The notes under the pieces are model-generated. The model was not told the DNA's origin and made no database searches. It saw only the letters and a program-made list of their open reading frames with translations. The translations under genes and the position numbers were made by a program. A stretch of DNA of 5,479 bases from Planctomycetaceae bacterium. GTDB lineage: Bacteria; Planctomycetota; Planctomycetia; Pirellulales; Pirellulaceae. The stretch covers positions 494 through 5,972 of the forward strand of contig DMPQ01000025.1 in the NCBI GenBank assembly GCA_003455945.1, written 5' to 3'. Below, piece after piece: positions 1-5,479 of the stretch (position 1 is its first letter; each line of letters begins with the position of its first letter).

Positions 1-774
1 AATCGCCACCGCCGAGCGGACTCCCGCCTCGATCGCAGCCGAGCGTCGGGGGCAGTCGTTGACCGTGGTCAGATCTTCGACATGCACGACATCGGCCGTC
101 GACCATGCCTTGCCGACGAGTCCGACGCCGGCGCGGAACTGAGTCCGACGCGAGACCTGCTGGAACGCTTCGCCGACCGCCCCTTCGGTCAGCGACTGGA
201 TCAGCACGTCCCCCTGAGGCCCGGGAACCCAGAACGCGGCGAAGTCGGCACCGAGCGTCGAGGTCAGGTTCCGCAGGACCGCCTGAGGGACCTCGTCGGC
301 GGTTTCGACCGACAGCAGCGCCTCGTTGATGGCGTTCACTGCCGCCGTGTTCTCCTGCAGCATCCGATGCCGTTCGCGCTCGGTGACGAGCGCCCACGTG
401 ACGAACGGCCCGGTGTAGGCCCCCGCCTCGTCGTAGGCCGCGCTGACCTTGAGTTCGAGCCGCTCGTTCCCCAGTTCGATGACGGCGACATGCGGCAGGT
501 TCGACGGGTCCTCGAGGATCCGACGAATCCGTCCCGGATCCTTGTGGAACCGATCGATACAGGTGCCGAGCAGCTTGTCGACCGAGACCGGCAGCAGATG
601 CTTGATCTGGTTCAGCGTCCGGCGACTCGACTCGTTGACGTAGATGATCTCGAAGTCGAGGTTGGCGAGGATCACGTTGACCGGCGACTGTTCGACCATC
701 GCCTTGAACAGCGAGAGTTCCTTGCGGATTTCGACTTCCGGTTCCGACTCACCGACGACGCTCGTGAAGGACAT
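1..774 (-). CDS. PAS-GAF sensory protein, probable soluble methyl-accepting chemotaxis receptor (3' end outside window)
   Basis: The minus-strand frame is open from the ATG at 774 to base 1, giving 258 residues with no stop, so the gene runs off the left edge. Residues about 20-133 form a PAS domain of the kind found in soluble chemoreceptors: a VEQSPVNVILANLDFEIIYVN core, then RFHKDP, a LPH turn, and a GPFVTWALVTE closing strand. Residues about 145 to the edge look like a GAF domain (GADFAAFWVP, RAGVGLVGKAW, HVEDL). There is no signal peptide or membrane segment. Known relatives continue into an MCP signalling hairpin that docks CheA/CheW; here that part is unseen, so a histidine kinase or cyclase output is also possible. 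I chose ATG 774 because AGGGGA lies 6-7 bases upstream; an in-frame ATG at 834 and GTG at 825 lack a ribosome-binding site. PAS and GAF calls are firm, the chemoreceptor call is inference. It lies 215 bases downstream of another chemoreceptor on the same strand. Confidence 0.85.
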   Translation of the reverse strand, partial: MSFTSVVGESEPEVEIRKELSLFKAMVEQSPVNVILANLDFEIIYVNESSRRTLNQIKHLLPVSVDKLLGTCIDRFHKDPGRIRRILEDPSNLPHVAVIELGNERLELKVSAAYDEAGAYTGPFVTWALVTERERHRMLQENTAAVNAINEALLSVETADEVPQAVLRNLTSTLGADFAAFWVPGPQGDVLIQSLTEGAVGEAFQQVSRRTQFRAGVGLVGKAWSTADVVHVEDLTTVNDCPRRSAAIEAGVRSAVAI

Positions 775-781
775 GCTCGAT

Positions 782-786
782 CCCCT
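782..786 (-). promoter_or_regulatory. Ribosome-binding site of the PAS-GAF gene
   Basis: On the minus strand AGGGG lies 7 bases before the ATG at 774. It decides the start in favour of 774 over the in-frame ATG at 834, whose upstream bases show no purine-rich Shine-Dalgarno match. Confidence 0.6.
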
Positions 787-802
787 GTATTTCCTTCGAT
801 TC

Positions 803-823
803 GATTCGCTGCCCCAGCGATTC
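803..823 (-). other. Small hairpin in the leader of the PAS-GAF gene
   Basis: TCGCTG (806-811) and CAGCGA (815-820) pair around a 3-base loop. The stem continues past one mismatch with two more pairs (803-804 with 822-823). It sits about 30 bases upstream of the chosen start and ahead of the ribosome-binding site, so it would be in the 5' untranslated RNA if transcription starts further up. Function is unknown; chance occurrence in GC-rich DNA is possible. Confidence 0.3.
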
Positions 824-849
824 ACCGGAACCATGGGTCGGGATAAGGA

Positions 850-869
850 ATCGGACCGGCGAGTCCGAT
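850..869 (-). other. 7-bp inverted repeat in the gap between the two receptor genes
   Basis: ATCGGAC (850-856) and GTCCGAT (863-869) are perfect inverted copies with a 6-base loop. It may be an operator, a leader stem, or a remnant terminator; no T-run follows on either strand. I see no convincing -10/-35, sigma-28 or sigma-54 element in the 775-989 gap, so whether the PAS-GAF gene has its own promoter is open. Confidence 0.25.
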
Positions 870-915
870 AGGATTTCGGGTCTCCGCGGTCGGTCCACCG
901 GTCGAGTGATCGTCG

Positions 916-947
916 GCGGAACGCGCCCCGCGACGGACGCGTTCCGC
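916..947 (-). terminator. Candidate hairpin terminator after the transmembrane chemoreceptor gene
   Basis: GCGGAACGCG (916-925) and CGCGTTCCGC (938-947) are a perfect 10-bp inverted repeat with a 12-base loop. On the minus strand it begins 42 bases past the stop codon at 990, a usual place for a terminator. No T-tract follows the stem, so it could be a U-less terminator, an mRNA 3'-end stabiliser, or a partial attenuator between the two receptor genes. The stem itself is seen directly; its role is inferred. Confidence 0.45.
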
Positions 948-989
948 GGCGCGCGGATCGGCAGCGTCATCCGCTCGATCCGGCTCATC

Positions 990-3650
990 TCACGTGCGAA
1001 CCGGCTCTCGCTTCGTCGCAACGGATCGCGTTTCCGCGCGTCCCTGCTCGATCGTGAACCGCGCGACGAGTTGCTGCAGAAGCTCCGCCTGACCGCCGAG
1101 CTGTTCGCTGCCGGCGGCCATCTCTTCGCTCCGAGCCGCCGCGTCCGCCGCCACCTCCGAGATGTGCTGGATCGCGTTCGATACCTCGGTCGCCGTGTGA
1201 CTCTGCTCCGTCATCGCCCGAGTGATGTCCGACACCCGAGTCGCGGTGCGACGGATTCCCGAGATGATCTCCTCCAGCGCACGTCCCGTCGTCTCGCTCT
1301 GCTGAGCCCCCGCTTCGATCCGCGACGTCGATTCGCGGATCAGCGACGTGATCTCTCCTGCCGCTCGGTTCGCCCGCTCCGCCAGATTCCGAACCTCGTC
1401 AGCCACCACCGCGAAGCCGGCCCCATGTTCGCCCGCGCGAGCCGCTTCGATCGCCGCGTTCAGCGCCAGCAGGTTCGTCTGACTGGCGATCTCCGAGATC
1501 ACCGCGCTGATCTCCGAAATCTGAGACGAGCTCGCCTTGATCTGACGCATCGACTCGACCGATTCGCGCATCGCCGCGTCGCTCTCGCTCGCCAGACGAC
1601 TGGTCGACTCCGCCAGCTGATCCGCCGCTTCCGCGTGCTCCTTCACCAGCTCGATGCTCGCCACCAGCTCCTCGATCGACGCGTTGATCCGATCGACGCT
1701 CGCGTTCTGCACCTGAGCCCCTTCGGCCGCTGCGCGAGAACTCTCCGCGATCATCTGCGACCCGCTCACGAACTGTTCCGCCGACTGCACGATCCCGCCG
1801 ATCACCGTCCGCAGGTCCGACAGCATCCGACCGATCCCGCTCGCCAGCTCGTCCACCGGTTCTGTCCCGCGGAACGTCACCTCGCGAGTCAGATCTCCTT
1901 CCGCCGCGCCGGCCACCACTTCCAGCAGCGCCGTCACCTTGTCCCGCAACAGACGTGACCGTTCCAGCTCTTCCTGAGCCCGCAGACGTTCCAGTTCGCT
2001 TCGCTGGCGATCCTCTTCGGCTCGCATCCGTTCCCGCGTCTCATGCGTCCGACGATCGTCGACGAACTGTTTCAGCCCGAGCGCCAGGCGGCCGATCGCC
2101 GAGCGATCGTCGCAGCTCAGCGGACGCGAGTAGTCCCCTCGCGACGCCCCCTCCAGCACCGTCAGCATCTCGTCGACGCGCCGCTGCAGCTCGCGTGCTT
2201 CGCGCTCCTTCGCCGCCGCCGTCTCCTGCTGCCGTCGCAGCTCGTCCTGCTGCCGAGCCGCTTCGGTTAGGACACGTTCCGCCTCACGTTCGTCCGCGGC
2301 GCGCTTCTCGTCGAAGAAACGCTGCAGCTGCCCTCCCAATCGCGCGACCGTGTCGTCTCCCGTCAGTTCGATCCGCGCCGAGTAGTCTCCTGCACCGACG
2401 CGGTCGATCGCACCGAGCATCACGTCGACGCGCTGCTGCAGCACCGCCGCTTCGCGCGCCGTCCGTTCCGCTTCGTCGCGCTGACGAGCCTGTTCGCGTT
2501 CGCCCGCCTGACGCACCTGTTCGACCGTCGCTTCCGACGCGGCGACGGCGCGATCGAGCGACGCGGCCAGCGTGCCGAGTTCGTCTTCGCGCCGCATCGC
2601 CAGGCGCCGAGTCAGATCGCCGCCGGCGACCGCCACCGCAAAGTCGACCATCGCCCGAAGCGGACGAGTCACCGCGCGGGTCGAGAGCCAACCGGCGAGC
2701 AGGCTGATCAGCAGGCTCGCACCGAGCGAGATGCCGATCGTCCCGAGCGCCATCCGACGCGCCGACGCCGACGTCGCAACCATCCTCTCGACTCGACCGT
2801 CAGCCTCTTCCTCGAGCGAGCGGAGATCGTTCAGCAGCGATCGAGATGCTTGCTCGTAAGCGATGCGGCGCTCGCTCAGCTTTCCGAAGCGGTCGATCGC
2901 CCGGCTCATGCTCATCTCGAACTCGCGCGACAGCTCGCCGTAACCGGGCTCGGCGACCGAGCCGACAAGTCCCCACCGCTCGAGCTCGATCAGTCGTTCG
3001 TCGATGGCTCGGTTCGTTCCGTCGATCGCGGCGATCGCCGACGACGCTTCGCAACCGTTGAAGAGTTGCTCCGCCAGATAGGCCTGATCGACGCGCGAAG
3101 CGCGGACGAGCATCGCTGCTTCGAGTCGCTCCAGTCGCTCGTCGGCAGGTGCCGCAACGTCGGTGTCGCGTGCCCGCTCGAGCAACCGTTCGTTCGCGAC
3201 GAGCAGCCGCGCGATCGCGTCGTCGAGACGCGACCGTTCGGCGGCGAATCGTTCCCGATCGGCGAGCAGTGCGTCGAGTTCCTCTTCCGTGCGGCGCTGC
3301 AGATCCTTCAGCGGCGCCAGGCGAGTCGCTTCGATCAGGCCGGCCGCGGTCAGCCGATCGATCAGCGTCCGACTGTTCTCGCGTGATCGGGCGATCGCCT
3401 GGCGAGATGCCTCGACCGAGCTTCCGTCGACGATCGCTTCCGCAGCGAGCATCCGCGACTCGTGCTCGATCGTCAGCATCATCACGCTGTCGGCCGTCTC
3501 CCACGCGGGACCGAGCACGAACTCGGAAACGCGCCCCAGTTCCCGAATCCCGACGACTCCGGCCGTCGCACAGACGACGACCAGCAGCGCGACGACGACG
3601 TACCCGGACGCGATCCTGGTGGCGAGGTGTCGGCGGAAGAGCGGAGGCAT
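990..3650 (-). CDS. Transmembrane methyl-accepting chemotaxis protein with four HAMP modules
   Basis: An 886-residue inner-membrane chemoreceptor that should pass a periplasmic signal to a CheA/CheW array. Order: TM1 about 13-36; a helical periplasmic domain about 37-299; TM2 about 300-322; HAMP1 about 322-376; then three HAMP-like units near 403-453, 488-536 and 569-620, marked by the turns GGDLTRR, AGDYSAR, RGDYSRP and EGDLTRE, and separated by Arg/Glu/Gln-rich helical linkers; last an MCP signalling hairpin about 616-868. The hairpin tip ([19 protein letters not shown], about 723-741, then [17 protein letters not shown]) is near-canonical, so CheA/CheW contact is firmly predicted. [10 protein letters not shown] (838-847) fits the methylation-site consensus, and [10 protein letters not shown] (656-665) nearly does. 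There is no C-terminal NWETF-like CheR tether. It is longer than the usual 500-650 residues because of the extra HAMP units and the 260-residue sensor. Ligand unknown. ATG 3650 is chosen because GAAGG lies 9 bases upstream and TM1 follows at once. Confidence 0.96.
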   Translation of the reverse strand: MPPLFRRHLATRIASGYVVVALLVVVCATAGVVGIRELGRVSEFVLGPAWETADSVMMLTIEHESRMLAAEAIVDGSSVEASRQAIARSRENSRTLIDRLTAAGLIEATRLAPLKDLQRRTEEELDALLADRERFAAERSRLDDAIARLLVANERLLERARDTDVAAPADERLERLEAAMLVRASRVDQAYLAEQLFNGCEASSAIAAIDGTNRAIDERLIELERWGLVGSVAEPGYGELSREFEMSMSRAIDRFGKLSERRIAYEQASRSLLNDLRSLEEEADGRVERMVATSASARRMALGTIGISLGASLLISLLAGWLSTRAVTRPLRAMVDFAVAVAGGDLTRRLAMRREDELGTLAASLDRAVAASEATVEQVRQAGEREQARQRDEAERTAREAAVLQQRVDVMLGAIDRVGAGDYSARIELTGDDTVARLGGQLQRFFDEKRAADEREAERVLTEAARQQDELRRQQETAAAKEREARELQRRVDEMLTVLEGASRGDYSRPLSCDDRSAIGRLALGLKQFVDDRRTHETRERMRAEEDRQRSELERLRAQEELERSRLLRDKVTALLEVVAGAAEGDLTREVTFRGTEPVDELASGIGRMLSDLRTVIGGIVQSAEQFVSGSQMIAESSRAAAEGAQVQNASVDRINASIEELVASIELVKEHAEAADQLAESTSRLASESDAAMRESVESMRQIKASSSQISEISAVISEIASQTNLLALNAAIEAARAGEHGAGFAVVADEVRNLAERANRAAGEITSLIRESTSRIEAGAQQSETTGRALEEIISGIRRTATRVSDITRAMTEQSHTATEVSNAIQHISEVAADAAARSEEMAAGSEQLGGQAELLQQLVARFTIEQGRAETRSVATKREPVRT

Positions 3651-3659
3651 GTCCGTTGG

Positions 3660-3664
3660 CCTTC
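3660..3664 (-). promoter_or_regulatory. Ribosome-binding site of the transmembrane chemoreceptor
   Basis: On the minus strand GAAGG lies 9 bases before the ATG at 3650. A 6-bp inverted repeat, CGGTTC (3664-3669) and GAACCG (3691-3696), has one arm touching this site, so a leader stem could partly hide it. That effect is conjecture, since the loop is 21 bases long. Confidence 0.5.
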
Positions 3665-3762
3665 GGTTCGACGTCCCCCGCTACCGTCCGGAACCGCTCG
3701 GGTCGATGCACGAGTCGCGGCGTCCGGGGCAAAGGGGCTCTCAGACCGGTAAGCTAGGACGA

Positions 3763-3786
3763 GGGGGCTCGCTTCGAGCTGCCCCC
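3763..3786. other. Strong GC-rich hairpin in the divergent intergenic region
   Basis: GGGG plus GCTCG (3763-3771) pairs with CGAGC (3775-3779) and CCCC (3782-3785), with a CTT loop and a 2-base bulge: nine pairs, seven or more of them G-C. It lies about 113 bases upstream of the chemoreceptor start and about 290 upstream of the porin start. No gene ends here, so it is not an obvious gene terminator; it may be a leader structure of the minus-strand mRNA or a barrier between the divergent units. No T-run follows on either strand. Confidence 0.4.
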
Positions 3787-4006
3787 CCAGGGAATGCGGA
3801 AAGCCGAACGAGCGCGGCGTGATCGGCGCCTGAGCAAGCGGGAGAAACTCTACGGCCGGAGGTCGGCAACGAGCGGCCGCTGCCGCGATGCCCCCCTAGC
3901 GAACCCCCGCGAAAATCGGCTCGCCACGACTTACCCGTTCAGGATCGTAAGGTTCGGCGACGATAGACCACCCGAGCCACGTCGGCTGCTTTTCGGGGGG
4001 GCACGA

Positions 4007-4063
4007 ATGAGCAGGCGAATGCAGGTCGACGCCGCGTCGACCGAAACGCGGCAAGGCCCCTGA
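4007..4063 (+). CDS. Possible 18-codon leader ORF before the porin
   Basis: ATG 4007 opens a frame of 18 codons (MSRRMQVDAASTETRQGP) ending in TGA at 4061-4063, 11 bases before the porin ATG. A run of seven Gs (3995-4001) lies 5 bases upstream and could act as a weak ribosome-binding site. The ORF spans both competing hairpins at 4024-4052, so ribosomes on it would change which stem forms, as in leader-peptide control. The peptide matches no family I know and has no codon run pointing to a particular amino acid. It may well be chance; transcription through this region is also unproven. Confidence 0.2.
   Translation: MSRRMQVDAASTETRQGP
4024..4042. promoter_or_regulatory. 19-base palindrome upstream of the porin (candidate operator or leader stem)
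   Basis: GGTCGACG (4024-4031) and CGTCGACC (4035-4042) are perfect 8-bp inverted copies around a CCG spacer. The symmetry and length suit a site for a dimeric regulator; in RNA it could also form a tight stem. It ends 32 bases before the porin start, which would fit a repressor site downstream of the promoter. No regulator is identified. The match is exact; the function is inference. Confidence 0.4.
4031..4052 (+). promoter_or_regulatory. Second stem overlapping the palindrome, just before the porin ribosome-binding site
   Basis: GCCGCGT (4031-4037) and ACGCGGC (4046-4052) form a perfect 7-bp stem with an 8-base loop. It shares bases 4031 and 4035-4037 with the 4024-4042 palindrome, so in RNA only one of the two stems can form fully. 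It ends 9 bases before the GAGG at 4062-4065. Such an either-or arrangement can control translation or transcription, but no direct evidence exists here. Confidence 0.35.
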
Positions 4064-4065
4064 GG
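4062..4065 (+). promoter_or_regulatory. Ribosome-binding site of the porin gene
   Basis: GAGG lies 9 bases before the ATG at 4075, the start that places a hydrophobic signal segment at the N terminus. It overlaps the stop of the possible leader ORF (TGA 4061-4063), which would allow translational coupling if that ORF is used. Confidence 0.55.
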
Positions 4066-4074
4066 CGCGACGGA

Positions 4075-5436
4075 ATGCGCAGTACCGGACTCCCCTGGCG
4101 GATCGCGATCGCGGTCATCATCGGACTCGTCGCCGTTTCGACGACGCTCGGATCGCGCTTCAAGCGCTACCCGACTCACGGCGACCCATCGACGCTCATG
4201 CATGCCGGTTCGCAGGAGACGCCGGCTCCGGCTTCTCGCCCTGCCGCTCCGGCCGCCGACTCGACCTCCGAAGCCGCCGGCACCGACGGCGAAGCCGCCG
4301 AGGGGACGGACCAGGAGGCCGCGGTCGACGACGAGATCGGCACCCTCTTCTCGCACCGCGTGCTCGACGTCTCGGGAGTCCGAATCGACTACATCTACAT
4401 CGGCGAGGCGTTCCACAACGCGCGCGGCGGCCTGAACACCGCCGGTGCGACCGAGTATCGCGGGCTGTTCGATCTGGCCGCGACGTTCGATCTGGAGGCG
4501 CTCGGCGGGATCGAAGGGGGAACGTTCTTCGTCTACGGCGAGGATCTGCACGGTCGCAGCGCGACGTCGAATCACGTCGGCGACTTTCAGATGCTCAGCA
4601 ACATCGACAACCCGACGAACTTCACGCAGGTCTCGGAGTACTGGTGGCAGCAGGAGCTGGCCGAGGGAGCGATCTGGGTCAAGGCGGGCAAGCAGGACGC
4701 GAACGCCGACTTCTGTGCGCTCGACCTCGGCGGTGACTTTCTCAACTCGTCGTTCGGCCTGATCCCGAACGTGCCGATGCCGACCTATCCGCATCAGGGG
4801 CTCGGCGCCGCTCTCTTCGCGACGCTCGGCGAACGGCTGTCGGTAGGAGCCGGGTTCTATGACGGCGGTGCGATCGGTACGACGTGGGGCTTCTCGACGC
4901 TCGGCCATTTCGGTTGCATGTCGATCGCCGAACTGAAGTGGGATCCGCAACTGGCGATCTTCGGCGGCAAGCCGTCGGCCTACCGGATCGGCGCCTGGCA
5001 TCATAGCGGCGAGTGGGACTCGCTCGACGGCTCGGGGACCTTCGCCGACAACCAGGGCTGGTACGCGGCGTTCGATCAGCTGCTGCTGCTCGAGGAAGAG
5101 GACGAGGAGCAGGGGCTCGGCTTCTTCGTGCAGTACGGCAACGCGCCCGACGATCGGAACGCGGTGGAGAACTACTTCGGAGTCGGCTTGCTCTACCGCG
5201 GTCCGATCGAAGGTCGAGACGAAGATCTCTGCGGTGTCGGACTGGCGCACGCCCGCTTCGCCGACGAGCTTCGCATGACCGACGGAATGACGTACGAGTC
5301 GGCGATCGAGTCGTTCTACCGGGCTCAGGTTCGCCCGTGGGCCGCCGTGCAGCCCGACGTGCAGTTCATCGCGAACCCCGGCGGCAATCAGAAGGATGCC
5401 CTGGCGGTCGGCGTCCGTTTCGAGATCATTCTCTGA
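4075..5436 (+). CDS. OprB-family carbohydrate-selective outer-membrane porin
   Basis: A 453-residue predicted outer-membrane beta-barrel of the OprB family, which lets sugars and other small solutes diffuse into the periplasm. Residues about 8-26 form a hydrophobic signal segment after a basic start, with no clear Ala-X-Ala cleavage site. Residues about 44-87 are a Pro/Ala/Glu/Asp-rich, probably disordered linker. The barrel begins near 100 with family-typical stretches: DYIYIGEAFHNARGG (105-119), GLFDLAATFDLEAL (130-143), GGTFFVYGEDLHG (148-160), VKAGKQDANADF (202-213) and GAGFYDG (258-264). The length is normal for OprB. The last strand ends VRFEIIL, so the final residue is Leu rather than the aromatic residue usual for BAM-assembled porins. 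Cys214, Cys281 and Cys386 are present, unusual for porins. ATG 4075 follows GAGG by 9 bases. The gene is divergent from the chemoreceptor; its true substrate is unknown. The family call is firm, sugar specificity is not. Confidence 0.9.
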   Translation: MRSTGLPWRIAIAVIIGLVAVSTTLGSRFKRYPTHGDPSTLMHAGSQETPAPASRPAAPAADSTSEAAGTDGEAAEGTDQEAAVDDEIGTLFSHRVLDVSGVRIDYIYIGEAFHNARGGLNTAGATEYRGLFDLAATFDLEALGGIEGGTFFVYGEDLHGRSATSNHVGDFQMLSNIDNPTNFTQVSEYWWQQELAEGAIWVKAGKQDANADFCALDLGGDFLNSSFGLIPNVPMPTYPHQGLGAALFATLGERLSVGAGFYDGGAIGTTWGFSTLGHFGCMSIAELKWDPQLAIFGGKPSAYRIGAWHHSGEWDSLDGSGTFADNQGWYAAFDQLLLLEEEDEEQGLGFFVQYGNAPDDRNAVENYFGVGLLYRGPIEGRDEDLCGVGLAHARFADELRMTDGMTYESAIESFYRAQVRPWAAVQPDVQFIANPGGNQKDALAVGVRFEIIL

Positions 5437-5454
5437 CGCCCGTAGCGACTCGAA

Positions 5455-5475
5455 CCGCGCTGCCGCGGGAGCGGC
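5455..5475 (+). terminator. Weak GC-rich stems after the porin, possible start of a terminator
   Basis: Two overlapping 5-bp stems lie 18-40 bases past the porin stop: CCGCG (5455-5459) with CGCGG (5464-5468), and GCCGC (5462-5466) with GCGGC (5471-5475) around a GGGA loop. They exclude one another and no T-run is visible before the window ends at 5479, so this is only a tentative terminator; the deciding sequence lies outside. Confidence 0.25.
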
Positions 5476-5479
5476 GGGC

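Larger units (their letters stand above)
3651..4074. other. Divergent intergenic region between chemoreceptor and porin genes
   Basis: These 424 bases separate a minus-strand and a plus-strand gene, so both promoters should lie here. I find no convincing sigma-70, sigma-28 or sigma-54 pair on either strand; the best plus-strand guess (TTCAGG at 3938 with GATAGA at 3962, 18 bases apart) is weak. The region carries several runs of five to seven G or C (3676-3679 area, 3763-3767, 3782-3788, 3891-3896, 3903-3907, 3995-4001), a strong hairpin at 3763-3786, a CGGCCG pair (3853-3858 and 3874-3879), and the overlapping inverted repeats at 4024-4052. It contains no CGATCG, unlike the genes. Open frames here have no family features. 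No known riboswitch was recognised. Confidence 0.7.

Noticed and set aside
774..834. Upstream start (ATG 834 or GTG 825) for the PAS-GAF gene
   Set aside because: Both are in frame, but neither has a Shine-Dalgarno match, the added residues are basic and non-conserved in style, and ATG 774 has AGGGG at good spacing.
82..846. 254-codon plus-strand frame opposite the PAS-GAF gene
   Set aside because: The minus strand shows clear PAS and GAF motifs without a stop to the window edge; this frame has an Arg/Asp-rich composition typical of an antisense shadow.
906..1958. 350-codon plus-strand frame opposite the chemoreceptor 3' half
   Set aside because: Its product is Arg/His/Leu-rich without domains, and the opposite strand encodes the unmistakable MCP signalling hairpin.
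3728..3750. CTGAGAG-like stretch on the minus strand resembling part of a TPP riboswitch
   Set aside because: Only a short motif matches; the other conserved TPP elements and the surrounding helices are absent, and the downstream gene is a chemoreceptor.
3975..3993. Short stem (AGCC/GGCT) followed by TTTT on the plus strand
   Set aside because: The stem has only four pairs, no plus-strand gene ends upstream of it, and the T-run is too short for a convincing terminator.
3794..4063. 89-codon plus-strand frame ending just before the porin
   Set aside because: It is Arg-rich with no ribosome-binding site at its first ATG and no recognisable family. Only its last 18 codons, from ATG 4007, are kept as a possible leader ORF.
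3931..5250. 439-codon open frame on the minus strand opposite the porin
   Set aside because: Its translation is Arg/Glu/Val-rich with no family features, and it lies wholly against a clear OprB gene. Long antisense frames are expected in GC-rich codon usage.

Overview
The window is GC-rich (roughly two thirds G+C by eye) and densely coding. It comes from a Gram-negative bacterium, because it encodes an outer-membrane OprB-type porin. The style of the chemoreceptors (soluble PAS-GAF type and poly-HAMP type) and of the porin (acidic Ala/Glu/Pro-rich linker after the signal region) fits Planctomycetota best. That placement is inference from resemblance, not a database result.

Layout. Minus strand, right to left: a large transmembrane methyl-accepting chemotaxis protein (3650 to 990) is followed, after a 215-base gap, by a second sensory gene (774 to the left edge, 3' end outside the window). 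The second gene begins with a PAS and then a GAF domain and is probably a soluble chemoreceptor. The gap holds a perfect 10-bp inverted repeat just after the first gene's stop and smaller hairpins in the leader of the second gene. Plus strand: after a 424-base divergent intergenic region, an OprB-family carbohydrate-selective porin runs from 4075 to 5436. The last 43 bases hold only small GC-rich inverted repeats.

How they may work together. The two receptors share a strand and should report to a CheA/CheW array. One has a periplasmic sensing domain and a chain of four HAMP modules. The other has a cytoplasmic PAS whose His77/Trp127 pair recalls haem-binding Aer2-type PAS domains. The porin is divergent from them, so any link between sugar uptake and taxis is speculation from position only.

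Most unusual points: the four-HAMP relay; the possible haem PAS; the two mutually exclusive hairpins, overlapped by a possible 18-codon leader ORF, directly before the porin ribosome-binding site; and the 28 CGATCG palindromes, all in genes and none in the two main intergenic regions. No mobile element, CRISPR array, tRNA or rRNA is visible. I do not see clear evidence of a wholly new system.
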